Part shown: positions 41,628 through 50,283 of the stretch, one piece after another
Layout of the letters: each line of letters begins with the position of its first letter
Position numbering within the stretch: position 1 is the stretch's first letter
From: CAKRJP01 sp963634745
GTDB taxonomy: Bacteria; Bacillota; Clostridia; Lachnospirales; Lachnospiraceae
Length of the DNA stretch: 64,000 nucleotides
Direction of reading: 5' to 3'
NCBI GenBank assembly: GCA_963634745.1
Contig: CAVHCX010000007.1
Coordinates: forward strand, 1 to 64,000
Notes under the pieces: generated by a model
What the model was told of the DNA's origin: nothing
What the model saw: only the letters and a program-made list of their open reading frames with translations
Database searches by the model: none
Translations under genes and position numbers: made by a program

Positions 41628-41659
41628 GAAAGAGCTGACAGGAAACTGCCAGCTCTTTC
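41628..41659. terminator. Bidirectional terminator between nifJ and the ABC-F gene
   Basis: GAAAGAGCTG (41628-41637) pairs with CAGCTCTTTC (41650-41659), with an inner CAG/CTG. It separates convergent genes. Confidence 0.75.
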
Positions 41660-41664
41660 TCTTG

Positions 41665-43527
41665 CTACTGATTTTGTATTTTTTCATTTAAATCATTTAG
41701 GTAAACCCAACGATCCATTTTTTCCTCCAGAGCAGTCTCTGCCTCCTGCTTCTTTTCCATAAGTTCCTTTAACTTCACGGAGTTGGTGGCATTTTTCATC
41801 ATTTCCTGATCCAGACTTTCTATTTTATCCTCTAATTTTGCAATATCCTCATCGATGCTTTCAAACTCTTTTTGCTCATTATAGGTAAATTTTAATTTTC
41901 GCTCTCGTTCCTTCCAGCTTTTCTTGGAATCATTTTTCCCAAAATTTCCATCTTCCTTAGCTCCACTAGAAGTCCCTTCTTTGCTTGATATTCCTTTCCC
42001 GACAGTCCCTACACTTCCTTCTGGTTTTTCCAATTCCAGGCGAATGAGATAATCGGAATATCCACCTTCCGACTGCCTGATTTTTCCATTTCCCTCAAAT
42101 GCAAAGATTCTCCTTACCGTTCGATCCAGAAAATAGCGGTCATGGGAAACCGTAATGACAATTCCATCAAAGCGGTCTAAATAATCTTCCAAGATGGTCA
42201 AGGTCTGAATGTCCAGGTCATTGGTCGGCTCGTCTAGGATTAATACATTGGGCGCACTCATCAAGATTCGAAGCAAATAGAGCCTCCGCTTCTCTCCTCC
42301 TGACAGTTTCTCGATTTTTGACCACTGGATGGCTCCCTCAAAAAGAAAATTTTCCAGCATCTGGGCTGCGGTAATTTTTCCATCGGAAGTGGTAATATAT
42401 TCTCCCACTTCTTTCACATAATCAATGACCCGCATAGACTCATCCATATATTCATTTTCCTGGGAAAAATAACCGATTTTTATGGTCTGACCGATTTCCA
42501 CATGGCCGCTATCCGCTTCCACAATCCCATTTAGGATCTTAAGAAGGGTGGATTTCCCACAACCATTGGGTCCTACAATTCCAATTCGATCATTTTTTAA
42601 GAAAATATAATTAAAATCTTCTATGAGGAGCTTATTTTCGTAGGATTTGGAAATGTGTTCCATCTCTATGGTCTTATTCCCCATTCTGGTGACAATGGAG
42701 TCCATAGCCACCTGTTTTTCCTCCTGGATATCCTTCATCTCCTGCATGGCCTTAATTCGGTCAATATGGGCCTTTTGCTTTGTACTGCGGGCCCTAGCCC
42801 CTCTCTGAAGCCACTCAAGCTCTGTTCTTAAAAGATTCTTACGCTTCTTCTGTGTAGCCAGGGCAATGTCTTCTCTTGCTTCCTTAAGTCTTAGGAATTC
42901 AGAATAATTTCCCGGATACTGATAAAGTTTTCCCTTATCTACCTCCACGATCCGATTAGAAACCCGGTCCAGAAAATACCGATCATGGGTAACCATGACA
43001 AGGGCTCCGCGAAAATTCGTCAAATATTCCTCCAGCCATTCAGACATGGCATTGTCCAAATGGTTGGTAGGCTCATCTAAGACCAAAATCTCCGCCGGGC
43101 TTAACAAGGCCCGCACCAGGGCAATCCTCTTTTTTTGTCCTCCTGACATATGAGAAATTTTTTCATTGTAGTCTAAAAAGCCCAGGCGATTTAACATAGA
43201 CTTTGCTTCCGCCTCCAGGGTCCATAAGTCTCCCCAAGCTCCTTCGCCATCCTTGTATCCTTCCACAGCTCCGGACAAAACGGTAGCATCCTCATGAAAG
43301 ACCGGTGTCTGGGGAAGATAACAGATTTTCACATGCTTTCCCATACTGATCTGTCCTGCATCGCATTCCTCAATCCCGGCCACCACTTTTAGGAGGGTGG
43401 ATTTTCCCATACCGTTTACTCCGATTACACCTATTTTTTCATTCTCATTAATGCTAAAAGCCACATCATCCAAAAGCACTCGATCGGTATAGGACTTTGT
43501 AATATGTTCCATTGTTAATAAGTTCAT
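41665..43527 (-). CDS. ABC-F family ATPase (Uup/EttA-like)
   Basis: The 620-residue soluble protein has two ABC ATPase domains and no membrane part. Walker A: GVNGMGKSTLLK and GPNGCGKSTLLK; signature: MSGGQKKRIALVRAL and LSGGEKRRLYLLRIL; Walker B followed by DEPTNHLD and DEPTNDLD. The inter-domain linker (ATQKKRKNLLRTELEWLQRGARARSTKQ) and the C-terminal coiled coil (residues ~555-620) match Uup. ABC-F proteins act on the ribosome. Uup is linked to DNA precise excision and ribosome stalling, while some relatives protect against antibiotics. It is not obviously a resistance type. Confidence 0.92.
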   Translation of the reverse strand: MNLLTMEHITKSYTDRVLLDDVAFSINENEKIGVIGVNGMGKSTLLKVVAGIEECDAGQISMGKHVKICYLPQTPVFHEDATVLSGAVEGYKDGEGAWGDLWTLEAEAKSMLNRLGFLDYNEKISHMSGGQKKRIALVRALLSPAEILVLDEPTNHLDNAMSEWLEEYLTNFRGALVMVTHDRYFLDRVSNRIVEVDKGKLYQYPGNYSEFLRLKEAREDIALATQKKRKNLLRTELEWLQRGARARSTKQKAHIDRIKAMQEMKDIQEEKQVAMDSIVTRMGNKTIEMEHISKSYENKLLIEDFNYIFLKNDRIGIVGPNGCGKSTLLKILNGIVEADSGHVEIGQTIKIGYFSQENEYMDESMRVIDYVKEVGEYITTSDGKITAAQMLENFLFEGAIQWSKIEKLSGGEKRRLYLLRILMSAPNVLILDEPTNDLDIQTLTILEDYLDRFDGIVITVSHDRYFLDRTVRRIFAFEGNGKIRQSEGGYSDYLIRLELEKPEGSVGTVGKGISSKEGTSSGAKEDGNFGKNDSKKSWKERERKLKFTYNEQKEFESIDEDIAKLEDKIESLDQEMMKNATNSVKLKELMEKKQEAETALEEKMDRWVYLNDLNEKIQNQ

Positions 43528-43559
43528 ATCTTTTCTCCGTCTTTTAATATTTCACCAAA

Positions 43560-43586
43560 ACAGGCTCGTCAAGTCAACGAGCCTGT
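43560..43586 (-). terminator. Hairpin after the PTS enzyme I gene
   Basis: ACAGGCTCGT (43560-43569) pairs with ACGAGCCTGT (43577-43586), followed on the minus strand by TTTT. It likely terminates ptsI before the ABC-F gene. A second weaker hairpin lies at about 43593-43614. Confidence 0.7.
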
Positions 43587-43644
43587 CCTAGGAGTCAGGG
43601 GCTTTCTCCCTGAACATCTTATAATATCTTACTAGCAATAATTT

Positions 43645-45270
43645 CTACTGAATCTCACGAATCTTCTTACGAAGGGCCAGGACATCGATCGGTGCTACCG
43701 ACAACTCATCTACCCCTAACTGAATAAAGAACTCCGTCATGCTAAGATCTGCTGCCAGATCCCCGCAAATACTTACATGTTTGTTCTCCAAATGTACATT
43801 GTTGGTTACAATTCGAATCATCTTTAAAATAGCCGGATGGTGGGTATTATAATAAGGTTCCAATCGTTCACTGGTACGATCCATTCCCAGGGTAAGCTGG
43901 GTCAGATCATTGGTTCCGATGCTGACAAAATCCACCTCTCTTGCCAATTCTCCGCTGATCATGACTGCTGCCGGAGTCTCAATCATAACACCAATTTTGA
44001 TATTCTCATCAAAGCTGGTCTTTTCTTCCTTCAGCTCTCTTTTAACTCTTTCAATCATGATCTTAGCCTTACGAACTTCCTCAATGGATGTGATCATAGG
44101 AAGCATGATCTGTACATTTCCATAGATGGATGCTCTTAATATGGCACGCAAATGGGTTCGGAAGATTTCTTCTTTATCTAAGGAAACCCGGATACCTCGG
44201 TAACCCAAGGCAGGATTATGTTCCTCTCCCAAGTCAAAACAATCTGCCATCTTATCTCCGCCAAGGTCTGCTGTTCGGATCACTAATTTCTTAGACCCCA
44301 TGGCCTCAGCCGCAAACTGATAAATCTGGAACTGCTGGTCCTCTGTCGGCATCTTGGGCCCATTCTCCATATAGACAAATTCACTTCTGAAAAGTCCTAC
44401 GCCACCGGCGTCACTTCGAAGAACATTTTCGATATCTTCCCTGGTTCCAATATTGGCACATACGTCAATGGTGCGGCCGCTCTGGGTAATATTCTCCTTA
44501 CCCTTTAGACGCTCCAGATTCATAACCTTCTTCTGGTTCTGATTCTGTCTCTCCTTCATCTTACTGATGGTGGTATAGTCTGGTTCAATATAAACCTTAC
44601 CTTCAAACCCATCTATAATGACGGTTTTTCCATCATATTCCTTCTTAAGGGACTCTCCCAGTCCAATAACGGAAGGAATCCCCTTGGTTCTTGCAAGAAC
44701 GGCTGTATGGGAGTTAATCGATCCATATCTGGTGATAAACCCAAGAACCTTGGACTGGTCTAACTGTACAGCCTCGCTCGGATAAAGTTCCGCTGCCGCC
44801 AAAATAAAGGGTTCATCTATAAGCATTCGATCCTTCCAGTCTCTTGATAGAATCTGCAGCAAGCGGTGGGATACATCCCGAACATCGATCTCATGACCCT
44901 GTACATAATTCTTCTGATTGGCAATGGCCTCTGAGATAAAGGTACGAGCCGTTGTCTGAATGGCATATTCTGCATTCAGTTTCTCCTTGGCCATAATAGA
45001 AGTAATCTTATTAATATAGTCCTCATCTTCCAAAATAGCCTGCTGCATCTCGAAGATGGCCGCATTGGCCTCTCCGATCTCCTTGCTGGCGCTGTCAAAT
45101 AGGATCTTTAATTCCAGAATCGCCTTCTGCCTTGCCTTTTGGAATCTGGTAACTTCCTTCTCTACATCCTTCACATAAATGCGGCGGATTTCTTTTTCTT
45201 CTCTCTTAAAGAACTGAAGCTTTCCCATAACGATTCCTTCAGACACTTTTTTACCTGTCAATGTAATCAT
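43645..45270 (-). CDS. ptsI: PTS enzyme I (phosphoenolpyruvate-protein phosphotransferase)
   Basis: It transfers phosphate from phosphoenolpyruvate to HPr, the first step of PTS sugar uptake. The 541-residue length is on the short side of normal. The phospho-histidine motif RYGSINSHTAVLART, PEP-binding GGVGLFRSEFVYM, PALGYRGIRVSL, and the active-site segment IGTNDLTQLTLGMDR with VSICGDLAAD are visible. HPr is not adjacent; the gene seems monocistronic. Confidence 0.95.
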   Translation of the reverse strand: MITLTGKKVSEGIVMGKLQFFKREEKEIRRIYVKDVEKEVTRFQKARQKAILELKILFDSASKEIGEANAAIFEMQQAILEDEDYINKITSIMAKEKLNAEYAIQTTARTFISEAIANQKNYVQGHEIDVRDVSHRLLQILSRDWKDRMLIDEPFILAAAELYPSEAVQLDQSKVLGFITRYGSINSHTAVLARTKGIPSVIGLGESLKKEYDGKTVIIDGFEGKVYIEPDYTTISKMKERQNQNQKKVMNLERLKGKENITQSGRTIDVCANIGTREDIENVLRSDAGGVGLFRSEFVYMENGPKMPTEDQQFQIYQFAAEAMGSKKLVIRTADLGGDKMADCFDLGEEHNPALGYRGIRVSLDKEEIFRTHLRAILRASIYGNVQIMLPMITSIEEVRKAKIMIERVKRELKEEKTSFDENIKIGVMIETPAAVMISGELAREVDFVSIGTNDLTQLTLGMDRTSERLEPYYNTHHPAILKMIRIVTNNVHLENKHVSICGDLAADLSMTEFFIQLGVDELSVAPIDVLALRKKIREIQ

Positions 45271-45433
45271 ATATTTTTAATTCCTTTGTCTCGTGTCATA
45301 TACAAATTTATGATTTCTCTTTGCATATCTTTACCCATTTACTTTACATGTTTCTTGCCTTTTCGTCAAGAAAAACAAGCACCGAACGCACTCTGTTTTT
45401 TGTATAAATTGCTAAATGGATCTTATTTTTACA

Positions 45434-45462
45434 TTGACTGTTTTGTAAACATATGATAAATT
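45434..45462 (+). promoter_or_regulatory. Candidate promoter of the cold-shock gene
   Basis: TTGACT is followed after about 17 bp by TAAATT, and a TATAAT lies a little further on. The resulting 5' leader would be short to moderate (35-45 nt). The precise -10 is uncertain. Confidence 0.4.
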
Positions 45463-45504
45463 TGTATAGTATAATATTCATTCATTATTTATGGAGGTAA
45501 CAAG

Positions 45505-45702
45505 ATGAAAGGTACTGTAAAATGGTTTAACAACCAGAAGGGTTATGGCTTTATCTCTGATGAAGCAGGCAACGATGTATTTGTTCACTACACAGGTTTG
45601 AACATGGAAGGATTTAAGACCTTAGAGGAAGGTCAAGAGGTTGAGTATGATGTAACTGAAGGTGCTAAAGGACCTCAGGCAGTAAACGTAACCAAGCTCT
45701 AA
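45505..45702 (+). CDS. cspA: CspA-family cold-shock protein
   Basis: This 65-residue single OB-fold nucleic-acid chaperone contains MKGTVKWFNNQKGYGFISDEAGNDVFVHY with RNP1 (KGYGFI) and RNP2 (VFVHY) and ends GPQAVNVTKL. The ribosome-binding site GGAGGTAACAAG is strong. It is monocistronic with a terminator downstream. Confidence 0.96.
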   Translation: MKGTVKWFNNQKGYGFISDEAGNDVFVHYTGLNMEGFKTLEEGQEVEYDVTEGAKGPQAVNVTKL

Positions 45703-45806
45703 TCCCCTATTTTGATCACATTTGACTGTACCTTTTATTTTTCTAGAAATAGCAGCTTACTATTTTTATATGTAAAAGTTATAAGTAAGTGAGATTATGA
45801 TATGAT

Positions 45807-45846
45807 TAAAAAAGGAACCGATGCTAGTTTGCTCGATTCCTTTTTT
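45807..45846. terminator. Bidirectional terminator after cspA
   Basis: AAAAAAGGAA (from 45808) pairs with TTCCTTTTTT near 45837-45846, with an inner CGA/TCG. It separates cspA from the convergent SseB-like gene. Confidence 0.7.
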
Positions 45847-45859
45847 ATTTATGAATTTT

Positions 45860-46645
45860 CTAGGCCTCTTTATTTTCTTCTTTATTCTCCACTTTTTTCT
45901 TAGCTGTAACATTCAGCATCAAGTTCACACCTAAAGGATTGATAATAACCCCTGCGGTATTTGGAGTTAAGAGCTTATGGAGATTTGCTGCCGGTAGTAC
46001 AGCCGGAATAAATTTCTTTTCACGACTGAATTTCCAAAATTCCTGGTAGTCTGTAAAAAGTGGCTGGTACTCCTTGCCATCTCTTTGAAGAATACAAGGA
46101 TGCTGGTCCTTTGTGGCGATCAAATATTTCCCTTTTCCAAAGTGTGCTTTTAATTCCTCATCAAATTCCTTAAGCTTGTCTGTCATCTCCGCACTCTTCT
46201 GTCTGCGAAGCTCCTGGACGAAGTAGAGGGCCGTCAGATGAAGTTCCGGATTTTCGATCTTCATAATCTCTCTGGCATTTCCGGTAGGCTCATGCCGCTC
46301 TACAAATTCCTTCAACTGGATTGCCACTTCCCGATCGGTTCCCCGGCCTACCAGCATACAATTTACTCCCATAAAGAATAAATTTACACAAAATGGAAGG
46401 GCTCCTTTTTTCTCTACCATCAAGACCTGAGTCGGTTCATTTTCAGCCAAAAGGCGCGCCACCTCAGCCTTTGCCTCTTCCTCTGTAAAATAAACCAATA
46501 CTTGGTCATCAAAGGTTTCCGGGTCACACTCTACGTAAGGCATCCTGGTGGCTTTGGAAAAAACCACATACCAGGCATCTGCCACCCGAAGATCATGTTT
46601 TACTTCTTTTTTTACTTCTACCAAATCCTTTTGATTCTCTGCCAT
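45860..46645 (-). CDS. SseB-family protein
   Basis: The protein has 261 residues. The C-terminal ~100 residues match the SseB-type domain of Clostridia (KYLIATKDQHPCILQRDGKEYQPLFTD, FIPAVLPAANLHKLL, GVIINPLGVNLML). The N-terminal half is a related repeat with WYVVFSKATRMPYVECDPETFDDQVLVYFTEEEAK. The function of SseB proteins in these bacteria is unknown; Salmonella SseB is a secretion-related protein but the wider family is not. It is last in an operon, starting 4 bp after the HAD gene. Confidence 0.78.
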   Translation of the reverse strand: MAENQKDLVEVKKEVKHDLRVADAWYVVFSKATRMPYVECDPETFDDQVLVYFTEEEAKAEVARLLAENEPTQVLMVEKKGALPFCVNLFFMGVNCMLVGRGTDREVAIQLKEFVERHEPTGNAREIMKIENPELHLTALYFVQELRRQKSAEMTDKLKEFDEELKAHFGKGKYLIATKDQHPCILQRDGKEYQPLFTDYQEFWKFSREKKFIPAVLPAANLHKLLTPNTAGVIINPLGVNLMLNVTAKKKVENKEENKEA

Positions 46646-46649
46646 ATTA

Positions 46650-47573
46650 TTATCCTCTTACTTTCTCTTGATTTCCTTGAAGCTTCTCAAGAAAATCATA
46701 AATTCCCTGAGCCACGCCGTCCCGGTCATTTGCTCTTAAAATCATATCTGCCGCTTCCTTACAGGCGGAAGAAGCATTTTCAACGGCATATCCATATTTT
46801 GCATAGGCGATCATATCCCGGTCGTTGTCTGCATTTCCAATGGCTGCCATATGTTCTTTGGCAATTCCTAAGTGGTCTTTTAAATAGCGAAGACCTGCTG
46901 CCTTCCCTGAATTTTTATCAGAAATTTCTATGAGCTGGGGCACCGAGGAGGTGACATAGATTTCCTCTCTGACTTCCTCCAGCAATTTTAAAATTTGTTC
47001 TTTAAGCCCTGCATCTTTAACTACGATATCCATGCTGTCCAAAGCAGATCCCTGGTCTCTTAGAAAGGCCGGCATATCTTCCACAAATTTTCTTGTCCGC
47101 CTTACGTAATCTACTGCTTCCTTGCTGGCACCGTATTTTACGGGGTCTTGCACATATCTTAGGTCTGCATAGGCATTGCCGTCCACAAAAGCCTCATAGA
47201 CAATTTCTTGGTCCTCTGTAAGCTCTAGAATCTTGTGGACCACTTCCTTTTTGAGTTTTAATCCCTGCAGAACCTCTCCTTCCGGGACCCGGCATACCGC
47301 TGCCCCATTGGAAGTTACAGCATATTCAATCCCGGGAAGTTCCACCATCTGCCTGGGCAATGTATTGTAAGCTCTGCCGCTGGCAATTATGATATGGACA
47401 CCCTTGGAAATAGCATATTCTATTGCCTCTTTGTTTTGATCAGAAAGCTGACCCTCATTATTTAAGGTCGTACCATCTAGATCCAGGGCAATGCAGGCCT
47501 TTAACTTGCCTGCTGCTTCTATTTTCTCCTGCTCTCTGACATCTTTTAATTTCAATCCATCTGTCCTTTTCAT
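46650..47573 (-). CDS. HAD-superfamily Cof-type phosphatase
   Basis: The protein has 307 residues with a short N-terminal extension. Motif I ACIALDLDGTTLNNEGQ, motif II IIIASGRAYNT, and motif IV AAIGNADNDRDMIAYAKYGYAVENA place it in the Cof/class IIB HAD phosphatases. Substrates are usually sugar phosphates or nucleotide derivatives. It lies 13 bp after the AEC transporter. Confidence 0.88.
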   Translation of the reverse strand: MKRTDGLKLKDVREQEKIEAAGKLKACIALDLDGTTLNNEGQLSDQNKEAIEYAISKGVHIIIASGRAYNTLPRQMVELPGIEYAVTSNGAAVCRVPEGEVLQGLKLKKEVVHKILELTEDQEIVYEAFVDGNAYADLRYVQDPVKYGASKEAVDYVRRTRKFVEDMPAFLRDQGSALDSMDIVVKDAGLKEQILKLLEEVREEIYVTSSVPQLIEISDKNSGKAAGLRYLKDHLGIAKEHMAAIGNADNDRDMIAYAKYGYAVENASSACKEAADMILRANDRDGVAQGIYDFLEKLQGNQEKVRG

Positions 47574-47586
47574 AGTTCCTCTTCTC

Positions 47587-48504
47587 TTAAAATACCACTG
47601 CCGATACCACCGGAATGGTAATTACGGAAAGTAAAGTAGAAAGGGCCACGATCCTGGCCGCCAATTCTTCATTTCCATCATATTGTTCTGCCAACATAAC
47701 CACCATGCTGGCTGCCGGTGTGGCAAGAATGATCATGCACACATGGCAAAGCATCTGATTGTCTACTATACGATTGATTAATAACATACCCACAATAGGA
47801 AGCACAAGCAGCTTGGCCAGGCAATAAACCAGAAGCTTCCAATCTGAAAATAATTTTCTTAATGGAATCTTGCATAAGGATATTCCTATAACCATCATAC
47901 TGAGGGGTGAAGTCAAATTGCTAAGGCCACTGGCCGTAGATTTAATAAATTGGGGCATTGGAAGCTGGGCAATATACAAAAACAAGGCCAGAAATCCACA
48001 GAGTACTCCTACATTTAAAAAACTGCCTTTTTTCTTTTCAGCTTCTGCTCCTTCTTCAGAACTTACAACTTTCCGAATGCCATAGGTATAGATCAATACA
48101 TTAAATGAAATCGAAAACAAGACCGCATACAATAAGGCTGAACTCCCATAGACTGCCGATATAATGGGATATCCCATAAATCCAATATTATTAAAGACTA
48201 AAGCAATCTGATAGATTCCCTTTTCTCTCGCCGGAAACTTGCAAAATAAGGGAAGAAGCGTTGCCATCCCCATAAGAACAGCATATACAGCAACAGCCAA
48301 AATAAGGGTGGTAATAAAATCCTTGCCCTTGATACTGCCATCACTATTAATGGCCGCTGAAATGATCATAGCATTGTTAGCTACTTCCACCACAAGCCAG
48401 GATATTTTCTTACTGAAAATGTCATCAAATTTTCCTTTTTTACAAGCAAAATAGCCGATGAGCATATAGATAAAAAGGACCAGCATCTGCTGTAATAATA
48501 TCAT
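47587..48504 (-). CDS. AEC-family (auxin efflux carrier-like) transporter
   Basis: The ATG at 48504 follows AGGGG; longer readings upstream overlap the previous gene. The ~305-residue protein has about ten helices, opening with MLVLFIYMLIGYFACKKGKFDD and containing VALVFNNIGFMGYPIISAVYG and the C-terminal MIILATPAASMVVMLAEQYDGNEELA, all typical of AEC (Mem_trans) carriers. Such carriers move malate, other carboxylates or unknown metabolites. It is second in the ACT-AEC-HAD-SseB operon. Confidence 0.85.
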   Translation of the reverse strand: MILLQQMLVLFIYMLIGYFACKKGKFDDIFSKKISWLVVEVANNAMIISAAINSDGSIKGKDFITTLILAVAVYAVLMGMATLLPLFCKFPAREKGIYQIALVFNNIGFMGYPIISAVYGSSALLYAVLFSISFNVLIYTYGIRKVVSSEEGAEAEKKKGSFLNVGVLCGFLALFLYIAQLPMPQFIKSTASGLSNLTSPLSMMVIGISLCKIPLRKLFSDWKLLVYCLAKLLVLPIVGMLLINRIVDNQMLCHVCMIILATPAASMVVMLAEQYDGNEELAARIVALSTLLSVITIPVVSAVVF

Positions 48505-48514
48505 TCTAAGTCCC

Positions 48515-48958
48515 CTATGCGTTGGCCGTATAGGCCTCATCCGCACTATATACTTCATATCCGCAGCCTGTTAAAATATCAATAGCTCTGGCTACGTCAT
48601 CGCTTTTTAATACAGCAGAGGCAGTATCTCCATTTGCAAATACATACATATACTGAATATCAATTTCTCCGTCCACCAACTGATGCATTGCCTTGCTAAG
48701 AGAACCTGCTGCATGAGATACTCGAAAGGCAATAACATTAATCAGTCTTGCCTGGTAGCCTGCCTCCTGAAGGAGCTTTCTTCCCTTGTGGGGATCCGAA
48801 ACGATTAATCTTAAAAGTCCATAATCGGAAGTATCTGCAAGATTAAGCGCTACGATATTTACATTCTTCTCTCCTAATATGTGCAGTACGTCATCCAAGC
48901 CTCCCGCTCTATCATCCATATATACTGTCAACTGCTGAATTGTATTACTGTATCCCAT
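48515..48958 (-). CDS. Tandem ACT-domain protein
   Basis: This 147-residue protein consists of two ACT domains (QQLTVYMDDRAGGLDDVLHILGEKNVNIVAL, and the second from residue ~70 with VIAFRVSHAAGSLSKAMHQLVDGEIDIQYMYVF). ACT domains bind amino acids and regulate enzymes or transport. Stand-alone tandem ACT proteins are often found beside amino-acid metabolism genes. It is the first gene of its operon. Confidence 0.85.
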   Translation of the reverse strand: MGYSNTIQQLTVYMDDRAGGLDDVLHILGEKNVNIVALNLADTSDYGLLRLIVSDPHKGRKLLQEAGYQARLINVIAFRVSHAAGSLSKAMHQLVDGEIDIQYMYVFANGDTASAVLKSDDVARAIDILTGCGYEVYSADEAYTANA

Positions 48959-49086
48959 AACATCCTCCTAAAATTCCTTTTTTGATAAGCCAAAAAACAG
49001 CTCTCCCATCATTAAGCAATATTATAACACAGGCCTTTATCACTATGTTCGATAATTTTTCCTCTAATGTTTTTATGATTTCTTTT

Positions 49087-50232
49087 TTATAAGCCAAAAA
49101 TGGCTCGAAGGTCTGCTTCCTTACCCTGAATAGACCCCTGGATCATTTCCGCTTTTCCGCCGCCTCTGCCACCTAAGCTTTTTAATTGATCTCCATAGGG
49201 CCGAACGTCCTCCTTACGACTTCCGATCACGTAACGGTAGCCCTTCTTGTCATCCCCGGCAAAAATTGCGCAGGTTACGGCTCCCTTCTCCAGTAAAAGA
49301 TTCATAAATTCTCTGGGTTCATTACCACTTAAGTCTGCATCAAAAATCAAGGTCACCGGATCCTCTACAGAAATTTCTGCTGCCCGAAATGATAACAAAT
49401 TTTGTTTTAAAGAAGCCAGTTCATTTTTCAAGCTTGCCTGCTCTTCCTTTAATTTTTCTACTGCATAAGCCACCTGATCTTCTTTGGCACACAGAGCGGC
49501 GGAGATAGCCTTTACGCTTTCTTCCTTGGTCTGATAATCCTTCAAGGCCCGCATGCCACTTAACATGTAGATTCGCTCCCCGCCTTTATAATTATCCATA
49601 CGGACTAATTTGATCAGGCCGATCTCTCCGGTGCTGGCAGTATGGGGTGCACAGCATGCACAGATATCCACCCCGGGGATCTCAACGATTCGAACCTGGC
49701 CCTCAATTTCAATCTTGCTTCTGTATTCAAGTTCCTTAAGTTCCTCTTTCGATGGATATAAAATATGGATCGGAAGGTTTGCAAATACAACTTTGTTTGC
49801 CTCCTCCTCAATTTCCTTTAAGGCTTCCATGCTAATAGGGCCGTCAAAGTCCATGGTGCAATATTCATCTGCCAAATGAAATCCCACATTATTATAGCCA
49901 TAACGCTTATGGACAAGTCCGGAAATAATATGCTCCCCGGAATGTTGCTGCATGCGGTCAAAACGAAGTCCCCAATCAAGGCGCCCAGTCACCTGCTTTC
50001 CAACTTCCAAGGGCTCCTTGGTATAGTGATAAACCAGGCCTCCTTTTTCTTTCGTATCTACTACCCTCACAGAATCTAGGTATCCCTGGTCTCCATACTG
50101 GCCGCCCCCTTCTGGGAAAAATGCGGTTTGATCCAGCACAAGCTCATAGCCTTTTTTACCTTCCTCACAAGAGATTACGCTAGCCGTAAACTCCTGCATA
50201 TATCCATCTTTATAAAATAACTTATCCGTCAT
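49087..50232 (-). CDS. Alanyl-tRNA editing protein AlaX-like (with DHHA1)
   Basis: The protein has 381 residues. An N-terminal alanyl-tRNA-synthetase-like barrel (DQTAFFPEGGGQYGDQGYL), an editing domain with metal ligands RMQQHSGEHIISGLVHKRYG and CACCAPHTASTGEIGLIKL, and a C-terminal DHHA1 region ending GGRGGGKAEMIQGS identify a long-form AlaX. It hydrolyses mischarged Ser- or Gly-tRNA(Ala). It follows argS, separated by a terminator hairpin. Confidence 0.92.
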   Translation of the reverse strand: MTDKLFYKDGYMQEFTASVISCEEGKKGYELVLDQTAFFPEGGGQYGDQGYLDSVRVVDTKEKGGLVYHYTKEPLEVGKQVTGRLDWGLRFDRMQQHSGEHIISGLVHKRYGYNNVGFHLADEYCTMDFDGPISMEALKEIEEEANKVVFANLPIHILYPSKEELKELEYRSKIEIEGQVRIVEIPGVDICACCAPHTASTGEIGLIKLVRMDNYKGGERIYMLSGMRALKDYQTKEESVKAISAALCAKEDQVAYAVEKLKEEQASLKNELASLKQNLLSFRAAEISVEDPVTLIFDADLSGNEPREFMNLLLEKGAVTCAIFAGDDKKGYRYVIGSRKEDVRPYGDQLKSLGGRGGGKAEMIQGSIQGKEADLRAIFGL

Positions 50233-50250
50233 GATATTCTCCTCTTATAC

Positions 50251-50277
50251 AAAAAGCCCGGCAATCGCCGAGCTTTC
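50251..50277 (-). terminator. Terminator of argS
   Basis: AAAGC-CGGC and GCCG-GCTTT arms (50253-50262 and 50267-50276) form an 8-10 bp stem with a T-run on the minus strand. Confidence 0.75.
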
Positions 50278-50283
50278 AAAAAT

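Noticed and set aside
45271..45504. A riboswitch before ptsI or cspA
   Set aside because: The gap holds promoters only; no stable fold or known consensus was visible beyond A/T-rich sequence.
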